Assembly: GCF_013362815.1 (NCBI RefSeq)
Contig: NZ_JABFVK010000018.1
Span: forward strand, 1 to 64,000
DNA from: Hamadaea sp.
Lineage (GTDB): Bacteria > Actinomycetota > Actinomycetes > Mycobacteriales > Micromonosporaceae
Length of the DNA: 64,000 bases
Direction of reading: 5' to 3'
The notes under the pieces were generated by a model. It was not told the DNA's origin and did not search any database. It worked only from the letters and a program-made list of their open reading frames with translations. The position numbers and the translations under genes are program-made. Positions within the stretch are counted from its first letter, which is position 1; each line of letters starts with the position of its first letter. This document shows positions 8,601-17,327 of this stretch, piece after piece.

Positions 8601-9464
8601 TCAGCTGGGCGGCAGCGACGGGGGCAACTCGGGGCCGGGCAACGCCGGCCGGTGCCGCAGCCGCAGATCCCGCCGCAGCGCCTCACCCAGCGCCTTGGTG
8701 GATCGCCGGTTGAGGTAGCTCGCGACGGCCGCACCGGTGAGGAGCGGCCCGAGAGTCGTCAGATTGCGACCGAGCCGCTTGACGATCATGTCCCGGAGTT
8801 CCTTGCGGGCGGCGGTCCCCAGGATCGAGGCGACCCCGCCACCGGGCAGGAACGGGTTCACGCCTCGTTTGTGCGCCCAGGACTGGAGCAGGGCCGCCGA
8901 ACGTTGCGCGGTGGTGCCGCGGACCGGCTGGCCGTAGACCTCGTGCAGTTCGCCGATCAGCTTCAGCTCGATGCCGATCACCGCCACCGTCTCGACCGCG
9001 AGCAGGACCGGGGTGGACAGGAGCGTCGGCGGAACCGCCCACTGGACCGAACCGACACCGCCGCCGATCGCGCCGATCCCGCCGGTCGAGCGAGCGGCGT
9101 TGCGGATCAACCGCTCCGCGAGCGCGTCGCCGTCCAGACCGGGGAAGTGCCGGCGCAGGGTCTCGTAGTCGCGTACCGGCACATGCGGCGCGAGATCGGC
9201 CACCGCGTCGGTGACCCAGCGGACGGCCTTGCCGGGCTGGAAGAGCTTGCCGACGCCGCGCCCGCGCAGGGCGGTGACCATGCGGGAGATCGCCTTGCGG
9301 CGGCTGGCGCTGTCCAGATCGGACTCCGCCAGCTCCGCCACCGCTTTGCTGAAGCCGTCGACGTCGGCGGCCTGCTCGTCGAAGGTGTCCGGCGGGCCGG
9401 CCGGATCGCCGGTACGGCCGGTGCCCGGCACGTCGTCGCCGGGCACCGGATTCTCGCTCGCCAT
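8601..9464 (-). CDS. Hypothetical protein, EcsC-like
   Basis: 287 aa, ATG at 9464 with GGAGG about 6 nt upstream; this removes 23 residues of an upstream in-frame extension. After an acidic N-terminus (about 1-45), the protein has a central Gly-rich hydrophobic stretch (TGGIGAIGGGVGSVQWAVPP) and helices such as LLAVETVAVIGIELKLIGELHEVYG, which resemble the EcsC/DUF697-type membrane-associated proteins of actinobacteria. A second hydrophobic stretch, LGPLLTGAAVASYLNRRSTKALGEALR, is near the C-terminus. Function unknown. Convergent with the DUF3093 gene (13-bp gap). Confidence 0.75.
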   Translation of the reverse strand: MASENPVPGDDVPGTGRTGDPAGPPDTFDEQAADVDGFSKAVAELAESDLDSASRRKAISRMVTALRGRGVGKLFQPGKAVRWVTDAVADLAPHVPVRDYETLRRHFPGLDGDALAERLIRNAARSTGGIGAIGGGVGSVQWAVPPTLLSTPVLLAVETVAVIGIELKLIGELHEVYGQPVRGTTAQRSAALLQSWAHKRGVNPFLPGGGVASILGTAARKELRDMIVKRLGRNLTTLGPLLTGAAVASYLNRRSTKALGEALRRDLRLRHRPALPGPELPPSLPPS

Positions 9465-9542
9465 CGCCAGCCTCCTACCGCGTCGGTGGTCTGAGAACAG
9501 TTGACCCGACTCGGTCAACCGCCGCCACCCCAAACTGCCGGA

Positions 9543-9839
9543 TCAGATGCACTCGCGGCAGATCGGCAGGCCGTTCTTCTCCCCGGCCAGCTGACTGCGG
9601 TGATGCACCAGGAAGCACCGGGAGCAGGTGAACTCGTCCGCCTGCAGGGGCACCACCTTGACGCTGAGCTCCTCGTCGGTGAGGTCGGCTCCTGGCAGCT
9701 CGAAGCTCTCCGCAACCTCGGTCTCGTCGACGTCTACGCTGCCCGACTGCGAGTCGACGCGGCGGGCCTTGAGCTCCTCAAGGCTGTCTTCGCCGAGTTC
9801 GGCCTCGTCACGGCGCGGGGCGTCGTAGTCGGTCGCCAT
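9543..9839 (-). CDS. DUF4193 zinc-ribbon-like protein
   Basis: 98 aa from ATG at 9839 (GGAG upstream). The N-terminal half is strongly acidic (MATDYDAPRRDEAELGEDSLEELKARR). The C-terminal half has CSRCFLVHHRSQLA and ICREC, a CxxC...CxxC pair expected to bind zinc. This is the DUF4193 family, small and conserved across actinobacteria, function unknown. An SD-preceded start 12 bp further upstream is also open. Confidence 0.9.
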   Translation of the reverse strand: MATDYDAPRRDEAELGEDSLEELKARRVDSQSGSVDVDETEVAESFELPGADLTDEELSVKVVPLQADEFTCSRCFLVHHRSQLAGEKNGLPICRECI

Positions 9840-10248
9840 CGGTTCTCTCACACTCCACTAACTCGAATTCCTGCGGTGCATCCAAAGCCGCGCCGCGCGT
9901 GGGCGTCGCCGGCCGGTCCCAGCGGACGCGGCACAATACCTCGCCTGTGTCGGTGATGTACGCCCGAGCGCGCCGGGATGTTCCCAATGTGACTGAGCCG
10001 ACAACCGAGCGAGACAAAAGTAGGGTCAGCGACCGCCCGAACATCGTCGGCGCGCCGGTGGATATTCGGGCTTTCCGCCGGGTCCTGCCCTCCCGGGCGG
10101 CGTCCAACGGTTACCCTCACCGTGCTGGGCCGGTGCGCGTCACCCTGTCCGGCAGGCCGGACGGCCTGTCGGCCGAGGACGTGTCGCCCCCGTTACGCCA
10201 CATCGACAATCCTTCTGATATCGACTGACATCGACGGGGAGCTGGGAC
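9840..10248. other. Divergent intergenic region, no supported gene
   Basis: 409 bp between the DUF4193 gene (minus) and the LytR_C gene (plus). Open frames here are short and poorly GC3-biased. The best, minus strand 9808-10044, overlaps the DUF4193 start and is not accepted. The stretch probably carries the two divergent promoters; AT-richer patches lie near 9950-10020 and 10200-10230. Confidence 0.5.
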
Positions 10249-10794
10249 ATGAGCTTCGCACGCATCCGAGCGCTGGCGCTGGTCGCCGTACTCGTGCTGG
10301 CCGCCGGAGTGCTGACCGTCATGGCCTTGGTCAAGGGGTCGGGCAGCTCGGCGACACCGGACGCGTGCCCGTCGGGCTACACCGTCGTGGACATGAAGCT
10401 CCCGGACGACCCCCGGACCATCCACATCAACGTCTACAACGCGACGGACAAGGCCGGCCTGGCGACGAGTGTGAAGCTGGACTTCGAGTACCGGCGGTTC
10501 AAGGTCGAGAAGACGGGGAACAACCCGCTGGGCAAGCCGGTCAGCGGCGTGGCGATTCTGCGCTACGGCCCGAAGCGGGTCGGCGCGGCGTACGTGCTGG
10601 ACGCGTACTTCCTGAACAACGCCGTCCATGAATATGACAAGAATCGGACTGACGAGACCGTCGACGTGATCCTCGGCCCGGGTTTCAAGCAGCTCGCCAC
10701 CCAGACCGAGGTCAACCAGGCGTTCACCGCCCTGGCCGGCGCGGGTGGGCCGCAGTTGCCCAAGAACTCCTGCGCCGCCAAGGAAGACAACTGA
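10249..10794 (+). CDS. LytR C-terminal domain-containing exported protein
   Basis: 181 aa. One N-terminal hydrophobic segment (residues about 7-27, LALVAVLVLAAGVLTVMAL) acts as signal anchor. The rest is extracellular. The core IHINVYNATDKAGLATSV resembles the start of the LytR_C domain (usually VxVLNGTxxxGLA), followed by RFKVEKTGNNPLGKPVSGVAILRYGPK. LytR_C domains occur with or without LytR-CpsA-Psr transferases and are linked to cell-wall glycopolymer attachment; no catalytic LCP domain is present here. GGGGAG precedes the ATG. Convergent with the inositol-phosphatase-like gene after only 4 bp. Confidence 0.85.
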   Translation: MSFARIRALALVAVLVLAAGVLTVMALVKGSGSSATPDACPSGYTVVDMKLPDDPRTIHINVYNATDKAGLATSVKLDFEYRRFKVEKTGNNPLGKPVSGVAILRYGPKRVGAAYVLDAYFLNNAVHEYDKNRTDETVDVILGPGFKQLATQTEVNQAFTALAGAGGPQLPKNSCAAKEDN

Positions 10795-10798
10795 CGTC

Positions 10799-11608
10799 CT
10801 AGGGTCCGCTGTCGGCCCGCAAGGCGACGAGTTCGTCATGCAGCTGCTCGTGCAACGCCGGTGGCGCGGCGAGCGCCATGTCGCCACCGGCCGGCTTGCC
10901 GGTCAGCCCGGTCACGAGCAGTCCGGCCTCCTGAGCGATCAGCCCGCCCGCGGCCAGATCCCACGGATTCAGGCCCCGCTCGTAGTACGCGTCGAGCATG
11001 CCTTCGGCCGCCGCGCACAGGTCGAGCGCGGCCGAACCGAATCGGCGGATGTCGCGTACGCGGGTGATCAGCCCGGCCACCACCACGCCCTGCTGCGCTC
11101 GCTGGTCCGCCGAGTAGCCGAAGCCGGTGCCGACCAACGCCTGTGCCAGCACGGTCTGCGCCGAGCCGGTGAGCCGCCGGTCGCCCCGCCACGCTCCCCC
11201 GCCCAGGGTCGCGTGCCACTCGTCGCCGGAGGCGGCGTTGACCACCACGCCGGCGATCACCACTCCGTCGGCCTCGGCGGCGATGGAGACGGCGTACTGG
11301 GGTAATCCGTAGAGGTAGTTCACCGTGCCGTCGATCGGGTCGATGACCCAGCGGACACCACTGGCCGCCGTGTCGTCCTGTACGCCGTACTCCTCGCCGA
11401 GGAACCCGTCGTCGGGCCGGGCCGCCCTGATTTCTTCGACGATCTGCCGTTCCACCGCCCGATCAGCGGCGGTGACCACGTCGGTCGCCGTACTCTTGGT
11501 ATCGACGTGCCCGATGGCCTCGGTTCGCGTCCGGCGAGCAGTTTCCGCCGCTCGCCGGGCCACCCGCTGGGCCAGCCCGAGCAGCTCTCGTGCATCCTGA
11601 TCCACCAC
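10799..11608 (-). CDS. Inositol monophosphatase family protein
   Basis: 269 aa. FIG-superfamily Mg2+-dependent phosphatase motifs are present: a GEEYG metal-binding Glu (LGEEYGVQ), VIDPIDGTVNYLYGLP (the DPIDGT metal motif) and GLNPWDLAAGGLIAQEAG (WDxAAG). Likely substrate is myo-inositol phosphate or a related sugar phosphate; in actinobacteria this feeds phosphatidylinositol and mycothiol synthesis. Two adjacent GTG codons (11608, 11605) can start it. It is divergent from the principal sigma factor gene, an arrangement also common in other actinobacteria. Confidence 0.93.
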   Translation of the reverse strand: MVDQDARELLGLAQRVARRAAETARRTRTEAIGHVDTKSTATDVVTAADRAVERQIVEEIRAARPDDGFLGEEYGVQDDTAASGVRWVIDPIDGTVNYLYGLPQYAVSIAAEADGVVIAGVVVNAASGDEWHATLGGGAWRGDRRLTGSAQTVLAQALVGTGFGYSADQRAQQGVVVAGLITRVRDIRRFGSAALDLCAAAEGMLDAYYERGLNPWDLAAGGLIAQEAGLLVTGLTGKPAGGDMALAAPPALHEQLHDELVALRADSGP

Positions 11609-11830
11609 GTTCCCATCCTCGCAAAGGCACGATCGGCGCGCGCGATGGGATGATCACCAGAGACGGCGCTACAATTCACGCCTGCCGCCCTCCGCCGCCG
11701 GGCCGACACCCTCGCGGCGAGCCGGTGGCTCCCAATCCGATACACCCGGCCGTGTCCCACGGCGCGCCCGCGGGCCGGCCGGAGGGCGCCCATGCTGATA
11801 AGCCCACTCGCTGATGACGGAAGGTCGTTC

Positions 11831-13519
11831 GTGACAGAAGCCCGCCAGATCGGCGCCGACGTACGGTCGCTCACCGACGCTCTCCTCGCCCAGGCCGCCG
11901 AGGCCGGTGGCCAGTTGACGCAAGCGGAGATCGCTCGTTCCGTCGAAGCCGCCGAGGTCACCCCGACTCAGGCCAAGAAGCTGTTGCGCGCCCTCTTCGA
12001 GGCGGGCGTGACGGTGGTGGCCGACGGGCGGACCGCCAAGGCTCCCGCGAAGAAGGTCGCAGCCGCGCGCTCGGCGACCCCGGCCTCCAAGGCGACCACC
12101 GCCAAGGCGACGCCCGCCAAACCGGCTGAGAAGCCCGCTGCCAAGCCCGCCGGCAAGACCCCCGCCCAGGGTGGTCCGATCGACGGCGACGGCGCTGAGG
12201 CGGTCGTCGAGCCGATCGAGAAGGCTGCCGCGAAGAAGGCGGCGGCTCCGGCTGCGAAGAAGGCTGCTCCGGCCAAGAAGGCGGCGCCGGCCAAGAAAGC
12301 CGCCGCCAAGGAGGAAGGCGACGCCGATCCGGCGGCCGCCAAGAAGGCCGCGCCCGGCAAGAAGGCCGCGCCGGCCAAGAAGGCGGCCGACGGCAAGGAG
12401 AAGGCGCCGGGCGAGGAGCCCGACGTCGAGGACCTGGAAGTCGAGGAGCTCGCCGGCGACCTCGAGGACGTGGTCGTCGACGAGCCCGTCGAGATGGCTC
12501 AGGCCGCCGCCGCGGATGCCGCCGCAGCCGACGACTTCGACTGGGACGCCGAGGAGTCCGAGGCGCTCAAGCAGGCCCGTAAGGACGCCGAACTCACCGC
12601 CTCGGCCGACTCCGTCCGGGCGTACCTGAAGCAGATCGGCAAGGTCCCGCTGCTGAACGCCGAGCAGGAGGTGGAGCTCGCCAAGCGGATCGAGGCCGGG
12701 CTCTACGCGGCGGAGCGGCTGCGCGCGGCCGACGAGGGCGAGCTGACGCTGGTCCGCGACATGCAGCGCGACCTGCTCTGGATCTCCCGCGACGGCGACC
12801 GGGCCAAGAACCACCTGCTGGAGGCCAACCTCCGGCTCGTGGTCAGCCTCGCCAAGCGGTACACGGGCCGGGGGATGGCGTTCCTGGATCTGATCCAGGA
12901 GGGCAACCTGGGTCTGATCCGGGCGGTCGAGAAGTTCGACTACACCAAGGGTTACAAGTTCTCGACGTACGCCACCTGGTGGATCCGGCAGGCGATCACG
13001 CGGGCGATGGCCGACCAGGCCCGCACGATCCGCATCCCGGTGCACATGGTCGAAGTGATCAACAAGCTCGGCCGCATACAGCGTGAGCTGCTGCAGGACC
13101 TGGGCCGGGAGCCGACTCCGGAGGAGTTGGCCAAGGAGATGGACATCACCCCGGAGAAGGTGCTGGAGATCCAGCAGTACGCCCGGGAGCCAATCTCGCT
13201 GGACCAGACCATCGGCGACGAGGGCGACAGCCAGCTCGGCGACTTCATCGAGGACTCCGAGGCGGTCGTCGCGGTCGACGCGGTCTCCTTCTCGCTGCTG
13301 CAGGACCAGCTCCAGCAGGTGCTCCAGACGCTGTCCGAGCGCGAGGCGGGCGTCGTCCGGCTGCGCTTCGGGCTGACCGACGGCCAGCCGCGGACGCTGG
13401 ACGAGATCGGCCAGGTCTACGGGGTGACCCGGGAGCGCATCCGGCAGATCGAGTCCAAGACCATGTCGAAGCTGCGCCACCCGTCGCGATCGCAGGTCTT
13501 GCGCGACTATCTCGACTAA
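11831..13519 (+). CDS. rpoD: Principal RNA polymerase sigma factor (RpoD/HrdB type)
   Basis: 562 aa from GTG at 11831 (GGAAGG 6 nt upstream). An ATG at 11792 with GGAGGG 5 nt upstream would add 13 residues; both are plausible. Residues about 75-200 are Lys/Ala/Pro-rich, histone-H1-like low complexity, then an acidic stretch ([20 protein letters not shown]). Region 1.2 is [20 protein letters not shown]; region 2 contains [24 protein letters not shown] and the -10-melting helix; region 4.2 contains [20 protein letters not shown]. This is the housekeeping group 1 factor that directs RNA polymerase to most promoters. A near-perfect hairpin terminator follows. Confidence 0.96.
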   Translation: MTEARQIGADVRSLTDALLAQAAEAGGQLTQAEIARSVEAAEVTPTQAKKLLRALFEAGVTVVADGRTAKAPAKKVAAARSATPASKATTAKATPAKPAEKPAAKPAGKTPAQGGPIDGDGAEAVVEPIEKAAAKKAAAPAAKKAAPAKKAAPAKKAAAKEEGDADPAAAKKAAPGKKAAPAKKAADGKEKAPGEEPDVEDLEVEELAGDLEDVVVDEPVEMAQAAAADAAAADDFDWDAEESEALKQARKDAELTASADSVRAYLKQIGKVPLLNAEQEVELAKRIEAGLYAAERLRAADEGELTLVRDMQRDLLWISRDGDRAKNHLLEANLRLVVSLAKRYTGRGMAFLDLIQEGNLGLIRAVEKFDYTKGYKFSTYATWWIRQAITRAMADQARTIRIPVHMVEVINKLGRIQRELLQDLGREPTPEELAKEMDITPEKVLEIQQYAREPISLDQTIGDEGDSQLGDFIEDSEAVVAVDAVSFSLLQDQLQQVLQTLSEREAGVVRLRFGLTDGQPRTLDEIGQVYGVTRERIRQIESKTMSKLRHPSRSQVLRDYLD

Positions 13520-13555
13520 GTCTCTGCGGCGGTCGACCGCCGTCTCACTACGCAG

Positions 13556-13584
13556 GAACAGGGCCCCCGAGTGGGGCCCTGTTC
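13556..13584 (+). terminator. Rho-independent-type terminator of rpoD
   Basis: Perfect 12-bp stem GAACAGGGCCCC (13556-13567) and GGGGCCCTGTTC (13573-13584) with a 5-nt loop, 37 bp after the rpoD stop codon. No strong U-tract follows, as is common in high-GC actinobacteria. Confidence 0.85.
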
Positions 13585-14000
13585 GCGTTCAGCGAACAGT
13601 CCCCCAGACGGGCCTGCGAAACCGGACATTGAGCGCGACGGCGGTGGTTTTCGTGGCATACAGTGGGGCGGAATTGCCGTGGATTTCCCTCCAACACTCC
13701 ACCGAACGTATCGGTCTGGTCACCGTGCGTACGAACTCAGGGGTGTGACCGGGCCGCTATCGCAAAGTCCGTGTTGACGTGGCACGCTGGGGGAACGCAA
13801 GGTTGGGGCACGTGGGGCCCTTCATATGTCCCAACCGAACCGTGTGGTCCGCCCCCGATGTGAGTTGAATCCAAGCTCGGATCGGGAAGCCCGTCCACGG
13901 CACCGACGTTGGAGGGTGAGTGGGCGTAAGGAAGGAACCGCCGGCAGGTTCGGCGGAGAACGAACGGACCAGCATCGGTGACGATCAGAGGAGGCCGGGC
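13585..14000. other. Intergenic region upstream of the DUF7455 gene
   Basis: 416 bp between the rpoD terminator and the next plus-strand gene. I see no convincing gene: open frames are short and lack ribosome sites. A TTGACG hexamer at 13775-13780 could be a -35 element for the downstream gene. The region is less GC-rich than neighbouring coding DNA. Confidence 0.4.
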
Positions 14001-14237
14001 ATGACAGCGACCCTCACACCGCCGCCGGAGACGGCGACGGCTCAAGACGCCGATGAGCGCTGCGACCGCTGCAACGCGGCGGGCAAGCTGCGCATCGTGC
14101 TCGCCGGTGGTGGTGAACTGGTGTTCTGCGGGCACCACGCGAACAAGTACGCCGACGACCTGGTGAAGATCACCGTCGACTACACCGTCGAGCCGGACTT
14201 CACCTGGCGGGGCAGCGAGCTCATTGCCAAGAACTAA
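14001..14237 (+). CDS. DUF7455 family small protein
   Basis: 78 aa from ATG at 14001, with GAGGAGG (13988-13994) upstream; longer in-frame starts are rejected for that reason. Core: ERCDRCNAAGKLRIVLAGGGELVFCGHHANKY, a CxxC...C-H-H arrangement suggesting zinc binding, then a YTVEPDFTW tail. The family is small, actinobacterial and uncharacterised. Terminator-like hairpin immediately downstream. Confidence 0.85.
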   Translation: MTATLTPPPETATAQDADERCDRCNAAGKLRIVLAGGGELVFCGHHANKYADDLVKITVDYTVEPDFTWRGSELIAKN

Positions 14238-14265
14238 CCCCCAGACGGTGTGACCTAGACTCCAG

Positions 14266-14301
14266 ACCCCGTCGTGCCGGGTGTGCGGCACGGCGGGGTT
14301 T
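14266..14301 (+). terminator. Terminator after the DUF7455 gene
   Basis: Stem ACCCCGTCGTGCC (14266-14278) pairs with GGCACGGCGGGGT (14287-14299), with one G-U pair and an 8-nt loop, followed by TTTT. It lies 28 bp after the stop codon. Confidence 0.85.
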
Positions 14302-14338
14302 TCGCATGCCAGGGCAGGCTCGCCGATAGCATTCCCCG

Positions 14339-15187
14339 GTGGACTCCAGCGAAGCCCTGCTCATCGCCGACCTGACCGGCGTCGCGGTCTTCGCGGTCTC
14401 CGGTGCTTCGGCGGGCGTCTACAAGCACCTCGACGCCTTCGGCGTGGTCTTCGTGGGGTTCGTCGCCGCGCTCGGTGGTGGCATCTTCCGGGACCTGGCG
14501 ATCGACACCGTCCCGCCGTTGGCCTTCGCCGACTGGCGGTACTCCGTGACCGCCGTGGTCGCGTCGCTGGCGACCTTCTGGCTGCATCCACACCTCGGCA
14601 AGATCGTGCGGACGATCCTGACGCTCGACGCGGCCGGTCTTGCGCTCTTCACCGTCACCGGCACGCTCAAGGCCCTGAACGATCCCACTCCCGTCCCGGC
14701 CGTCGGCGCGTGCTTCATCGGCATGCTCACCGGCATCGGCGGCGGCCTGATGCGCGATCTGCTCACCGGGGAGATCCCCCTCGTGCTGCGCAAGGAGATC
14801 TACGCCGTCGCGTCGCTCGCCGGCGCGGCCGTGGTCGCCACCCTCAACTGGCTCCACGACGACAAGGTCATCCCGTTGTTCCTGGCCGGGTTGCTGGTGT
14901 TCGTGATCCGGATGATCGCGGTCAAGCGCCAATGGTCCGCGCCGACGGCCCGGCCCGTCGTGGCCGGTCCGACCGGCTGGCCGAGCACGCCGCTGCGCCG
15001 TCGCCGGTTCGGCGCCTGGCCGTCCGACCGACGGGCCGCTCAGGGGGGCTGGCCCACTCGACAGGGCTGGCCCGGCGAGCCCGATCAGCCCGGCGACACG
15101 CGGGGATGGCCCGAGACGGGCAGCCCGGACTGGGGCTCCGAATCGGACAGCGAGCCAGGCCAGGGCCCTGACGCACCCACCCGGTAA
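14339..15187 (+). CDS. Trimeric intracellular cation (TRIC) channel family membrane protein
   Basis: 282 aa, GTG start. Two UPF0126/TRIC repeats are visible: the first has LTGVAVFAVSGASAGVYKHLD and FVAALGGGIFRDLAI; the second has LFTVTGTLKAL and FIGMLTGIGGGLMRDLLTGEIPLVL. The GGGxxRD motif in each is the family signature. Seven hydrophobic helices end near residue 190; the last 80 residues are Pro/Gly/Arg/Trp-rich and probably disordered (RRFGAWPSD, GGWPTRQGWPGEPDQPGD). Prokaryotic TRIC proteins are homotrimeric K+/Na+-permeable channels. The stop codon is 9 bp before the helicase start. Confidence 0.9.
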   Translation: MDSSEALLIADLTGVAVFAVSGASAGVYKHLDAFGVVFVGFVAALGGGIFRDLAIDTVPPLAFADWRYSVTAVVASLATFWLHPHLGKIVRTILTLDAAGLALFTVTGTLKALNDPTPVPAVGACFIGMLTGIGGGLMRDLLTGEIPLVLRKEIYAVASLAGAAVVATLNWLHDDKVIPLFLAGLLVFVIRMIAVKRQWSAPTARPVVAGPTGWPSTPLRRRRFGAWPSDRRAAQGGWPTRQGWPGEPDQPGDTRGWPETGSPDWGSESDSEPGQGPDAPTR

Positions 15188-15196
15188 AGTTTGGCG

Positions 15197-16945
15197 GTGC
15201 CACTCGAGACCGCTCGCATGAACCCCGATCCGGACACCTTTCCCTCTCTGCGAGCCTGGCAGCGTAAAGCTCTCGTCGAGTACCTGCGGCGGCGGTCGCC
15301 GGACTTCCTCGCCGTCGCCACCCCGGGTGCGGGAAAGACCACATTCGCGCTTCGCATCGCCGCCGAGCTGCTCGCCGACGGCACCGTCGAGCGGGTCACC
15401 GTGGTCGCCCCCACCGAGCACCTCAAGACCCAGTGGTCGCTCGCGGCCGCGCGGGTCGGCATCCAGCTCGACTCGGCGTTTCGCAATTCCGACGGGTACG
15501 CCTCTCGCGACTTCCACGGCGTGGTCGTCACGTACGCCCAGGTCGGCATGGCCCCCATGGTCCACCGCCGGATGACGATGACGAAGCCGACGCTGGTCAT
15601 CCTGGACGAGATCCATCACGCGGGCGATTCGCGGAGCTGGGGCGACGGCGTACTGCAGGCCTTCGAACCGGCCGAGCGGCGGCTGATGCTGACGGGGACC
15701 CCGTTCCGGTCCGACGACAACCCCATCCCGTTCGTCGAGTACGTCCGCGACGGCGCCGACGGACTGCCCCGCAGCCGGGCCGACTCGACCTACGGGTACG
15801 CCGATGCACTGACCGACGGCGTCGTCCGTCCGGTGATCTTCCTGGCGTACTCGGGCGAGACGCGGTGGCGGACCAGTGCCGGGGATGAACTCGCCGTCCG
15901 ACTCGGCGAGCCGATGACGCAAGACGTGGTGGCCCAGGCTTGGCGGACCGCACTTGATCCGAGTGGCGACTGGATGCCGCAGGTGCTCCGGGCAGCCGAC
16001 GCCCGCCTCCAGGTGAAACGGGCCGGTGGGATGCCCGACGCCGGCGGTCTGGTCATCGCCTCGGATCAGCAGGCCGCCCGGGCGTACGCGAAGCTGCTGG
16101 AGCGCATCACCGGGGAGAAGGCGATCGTCGTGCTCTCCGACGACGCCGGCTCGTCGAAGCGGATCGCCGACTTCGCCAACGGCGGCGAACGGTGGCTCGT
16201 CGCCGTCCGGATGGTCTCCGAAGGCGTCGACATCCCGCGGCTGGCCGTCGGGGTGTACGCCACCAGCGCTTCGACGCCGTTGTACTTCGCGCAGGCGATC
16301 GGCCGGTTCGTCCGGGCTCGGCAGCCCGGCGAGACCGCCAGCGTCTTCCTGCCCAGCGTCCCGCACCTGCTCGGGCTGGCCTCCGAGATGGAGATGCAGC
16401 GCGACCACGTCCTCGGGGCGCGGAACAAGCGCGAAGGGTTCGACGACGACCTGCTGGAGCGGGCGCAGCAGAGCGAGGACGCCAGCGGGGAGCTGACGAA
16501 GAAGATCGAGGCGTTGTCCGCCACCGCCGAGCTGGATCAGGTGATCTTCGACGGGGCGACGTTCGGCCTCCCGGCCCAGGCCGGTACGCCGGAAGAGGAG
16601 GAGTTCCTCGGGCTCCCTGGACTCCTCACGCCGGACCAGGTCGCAGCGCTGTTGCACAAACGCCAGGCCGATCAGGTGGCCGCCGCGCGGAAGCGGTCGA
16701 ACGCAGCCGCCACTGCGGCAGTGGCGTCGGGCGTACCGGCGCAGCCGCGGGACATGTCGGCTGCCGAGCGCCGCCTGCACCTACGGCGGCAGCTGAACGC
16801 GCTGGTGGCCGCCCATCATCACCGGACGAACCTGCCGCACGGGAAGATCCATGCCGAGTTGCGCCGGCTCTGCGGTGGCCCGCCGAGCGCGCAGGCCACC
16901 ATCGAGCAGCTCGAAGAGCGGATCGCCACCATTCAAACGATGTGA
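15197..16945 (+). CDS. Superfamily 2 DEAD/DEAH-box helicase
   Basis: 582 aa from GTG at 15197 (TTG at 15191 and ATG at 15218 are alternatives). SF2 motifs in order: Walker A ATPGAGKTTFALR (about residue 42), motif Ia VVAPTEHLKTQW, DEIH box VILDEIHHAGDSRSW, motif III LTGTPFRSDD, then in the second RecA domain VRMVSEGVDIPRLAVGVYA (motif V) and FAQAIGRFVRARQPGE (motif VI). A C-terminal helical region (about 440-582) is specific to an actinobacterial helicase family of unknown substrate. Followed by a perfect bidirectional hairpin. Confidence 0.93.
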   Translation: MPLETARMNPDPDTFPSLRAWQRKALVEYLRRRSPDFLAVATPGAGKTTFALRIAAELLADGTVERVTVVAPTEHLKTQWSLAAARVGIQLDSAFRNSDGYASRDFHGVVVTYAQVGMAPMVHRRMTMTKPTLVILDEIHHAGDSRSWGDGVLQAFEPAERRLMLTGTPFRSDDNPIPFVEYVRDGADGLPRSRADSTYGYADALTDGVVRPVIFLAYSGETRWRTSAGDELAVRLGEPMTQDVVAQAWRTALDPSGDWMPQVLRAADARLQVKRAGGMPDAGGLVIASDQQAARAYAKLLERITGEKAIVVLSDDAGSSKRIADFANGGERWLVAVRMVSEGVDIPRLAVGVYATSASTPLYFAQAIGRFVRARQPGETASVFLPSVPHLLGLASEMEMQRDHVLGARNKREGFDDDLLERAQQSEDASGELTKKIEALSATAELDQVIFDGATFGLPAQAGTPEEEEFLGLPGLLTPDQVAALLHKRQADQVAAARKRSNAAATAAVASGVPAQPRDMSAAERRLHLRRQLNALVAAHHHRTNLPHGKIHAELRRLCGGPPSAQATIEQLEERIATIQTM

Positions 16946-16952
16946 GATACGG

Positions 16953-16978
16953 CGAAGCCCCGCGTCAGCGGGGCTTCG
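16953..16978. terminator. Bidirectional terminator between helicase and DUF3039 genes
   Basis: Perfect 11-bp stem CGAAGCCCCGC (16953-16963) and GCGGGGCTTCG (16968-16978), loop of 4 nt, located between two convergent genes. Position and symmetry suit termination from both sides. Confidence 0.85.
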
Positions 16979-16993
16979 GGCCGGATGGGCGGG

Positions 16994-17236
16994 TCACTCC
17001 TCAAGCGACTCGTAGATCTCCTTGCACTCCGGGCAGACCGGGAAGCGGCTGGGGTCGCGCGTGGGAACCCAGACCTTTCCGCACAACGCCCGGATCGGCG
17101 TGCCCTCGATCAAGGCCGCCATGATCTTGTCCTTCGGCGCGTAGTGCGAAAAGCGCTCGTGGTCGCCCTCTTCGAGGCGGTAATCGGTGTCGGTGCGCTC
17201 TTCGATGAGCGTGCCGGTCTCAGGGGTCGTACTCAC
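16994..17236 (-). CDS. DUF3039 family protein
   Basis: 80 aa. Family blocks: DHERFSHYAPKDKIMAALIEG, ALCGKVWVPTRDPSRFPVCPECKEIYESL. Three cysteines (CGK, CPEC) are arranged as a single zinc-ribbon-like site. Function unknown; conserved across actinobacteria. Divergent from psuG. Confidence 0.92.
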   Translation of the reverse strand: MSTTPETGTLIEERTDTDYRLEEGDHERFSHYAPKDKIMAALIEGTPIRALCGKVWVPTRDPSRFPVCPECKEIYESLEE

Positions 17237-17327
17237 CCCTCAAGTCTCTCAGAGTCTGAGCCTGTCGGCGAGTGGGATAGCGACTACCAGCAACGGAGTG
17301 TCCGACCCGCCCGCTAGGTTAGGTGGC

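Noticed and set aside
9808-10044. Small minus-strand open frame (about 78 aa)
   Set aside because: Part of it looks protein-like, but third-position GC is mixed, there is no clear ribosome site and it overlaps the DUF4193 start.
13773-13800. Promoter for the DUF7455 gene
   Set aside because: A TTGACG hexamer is present but no acceptable -10 hexamer follows at 16-19 bp, so it is mentioned only within the intergenic entry.
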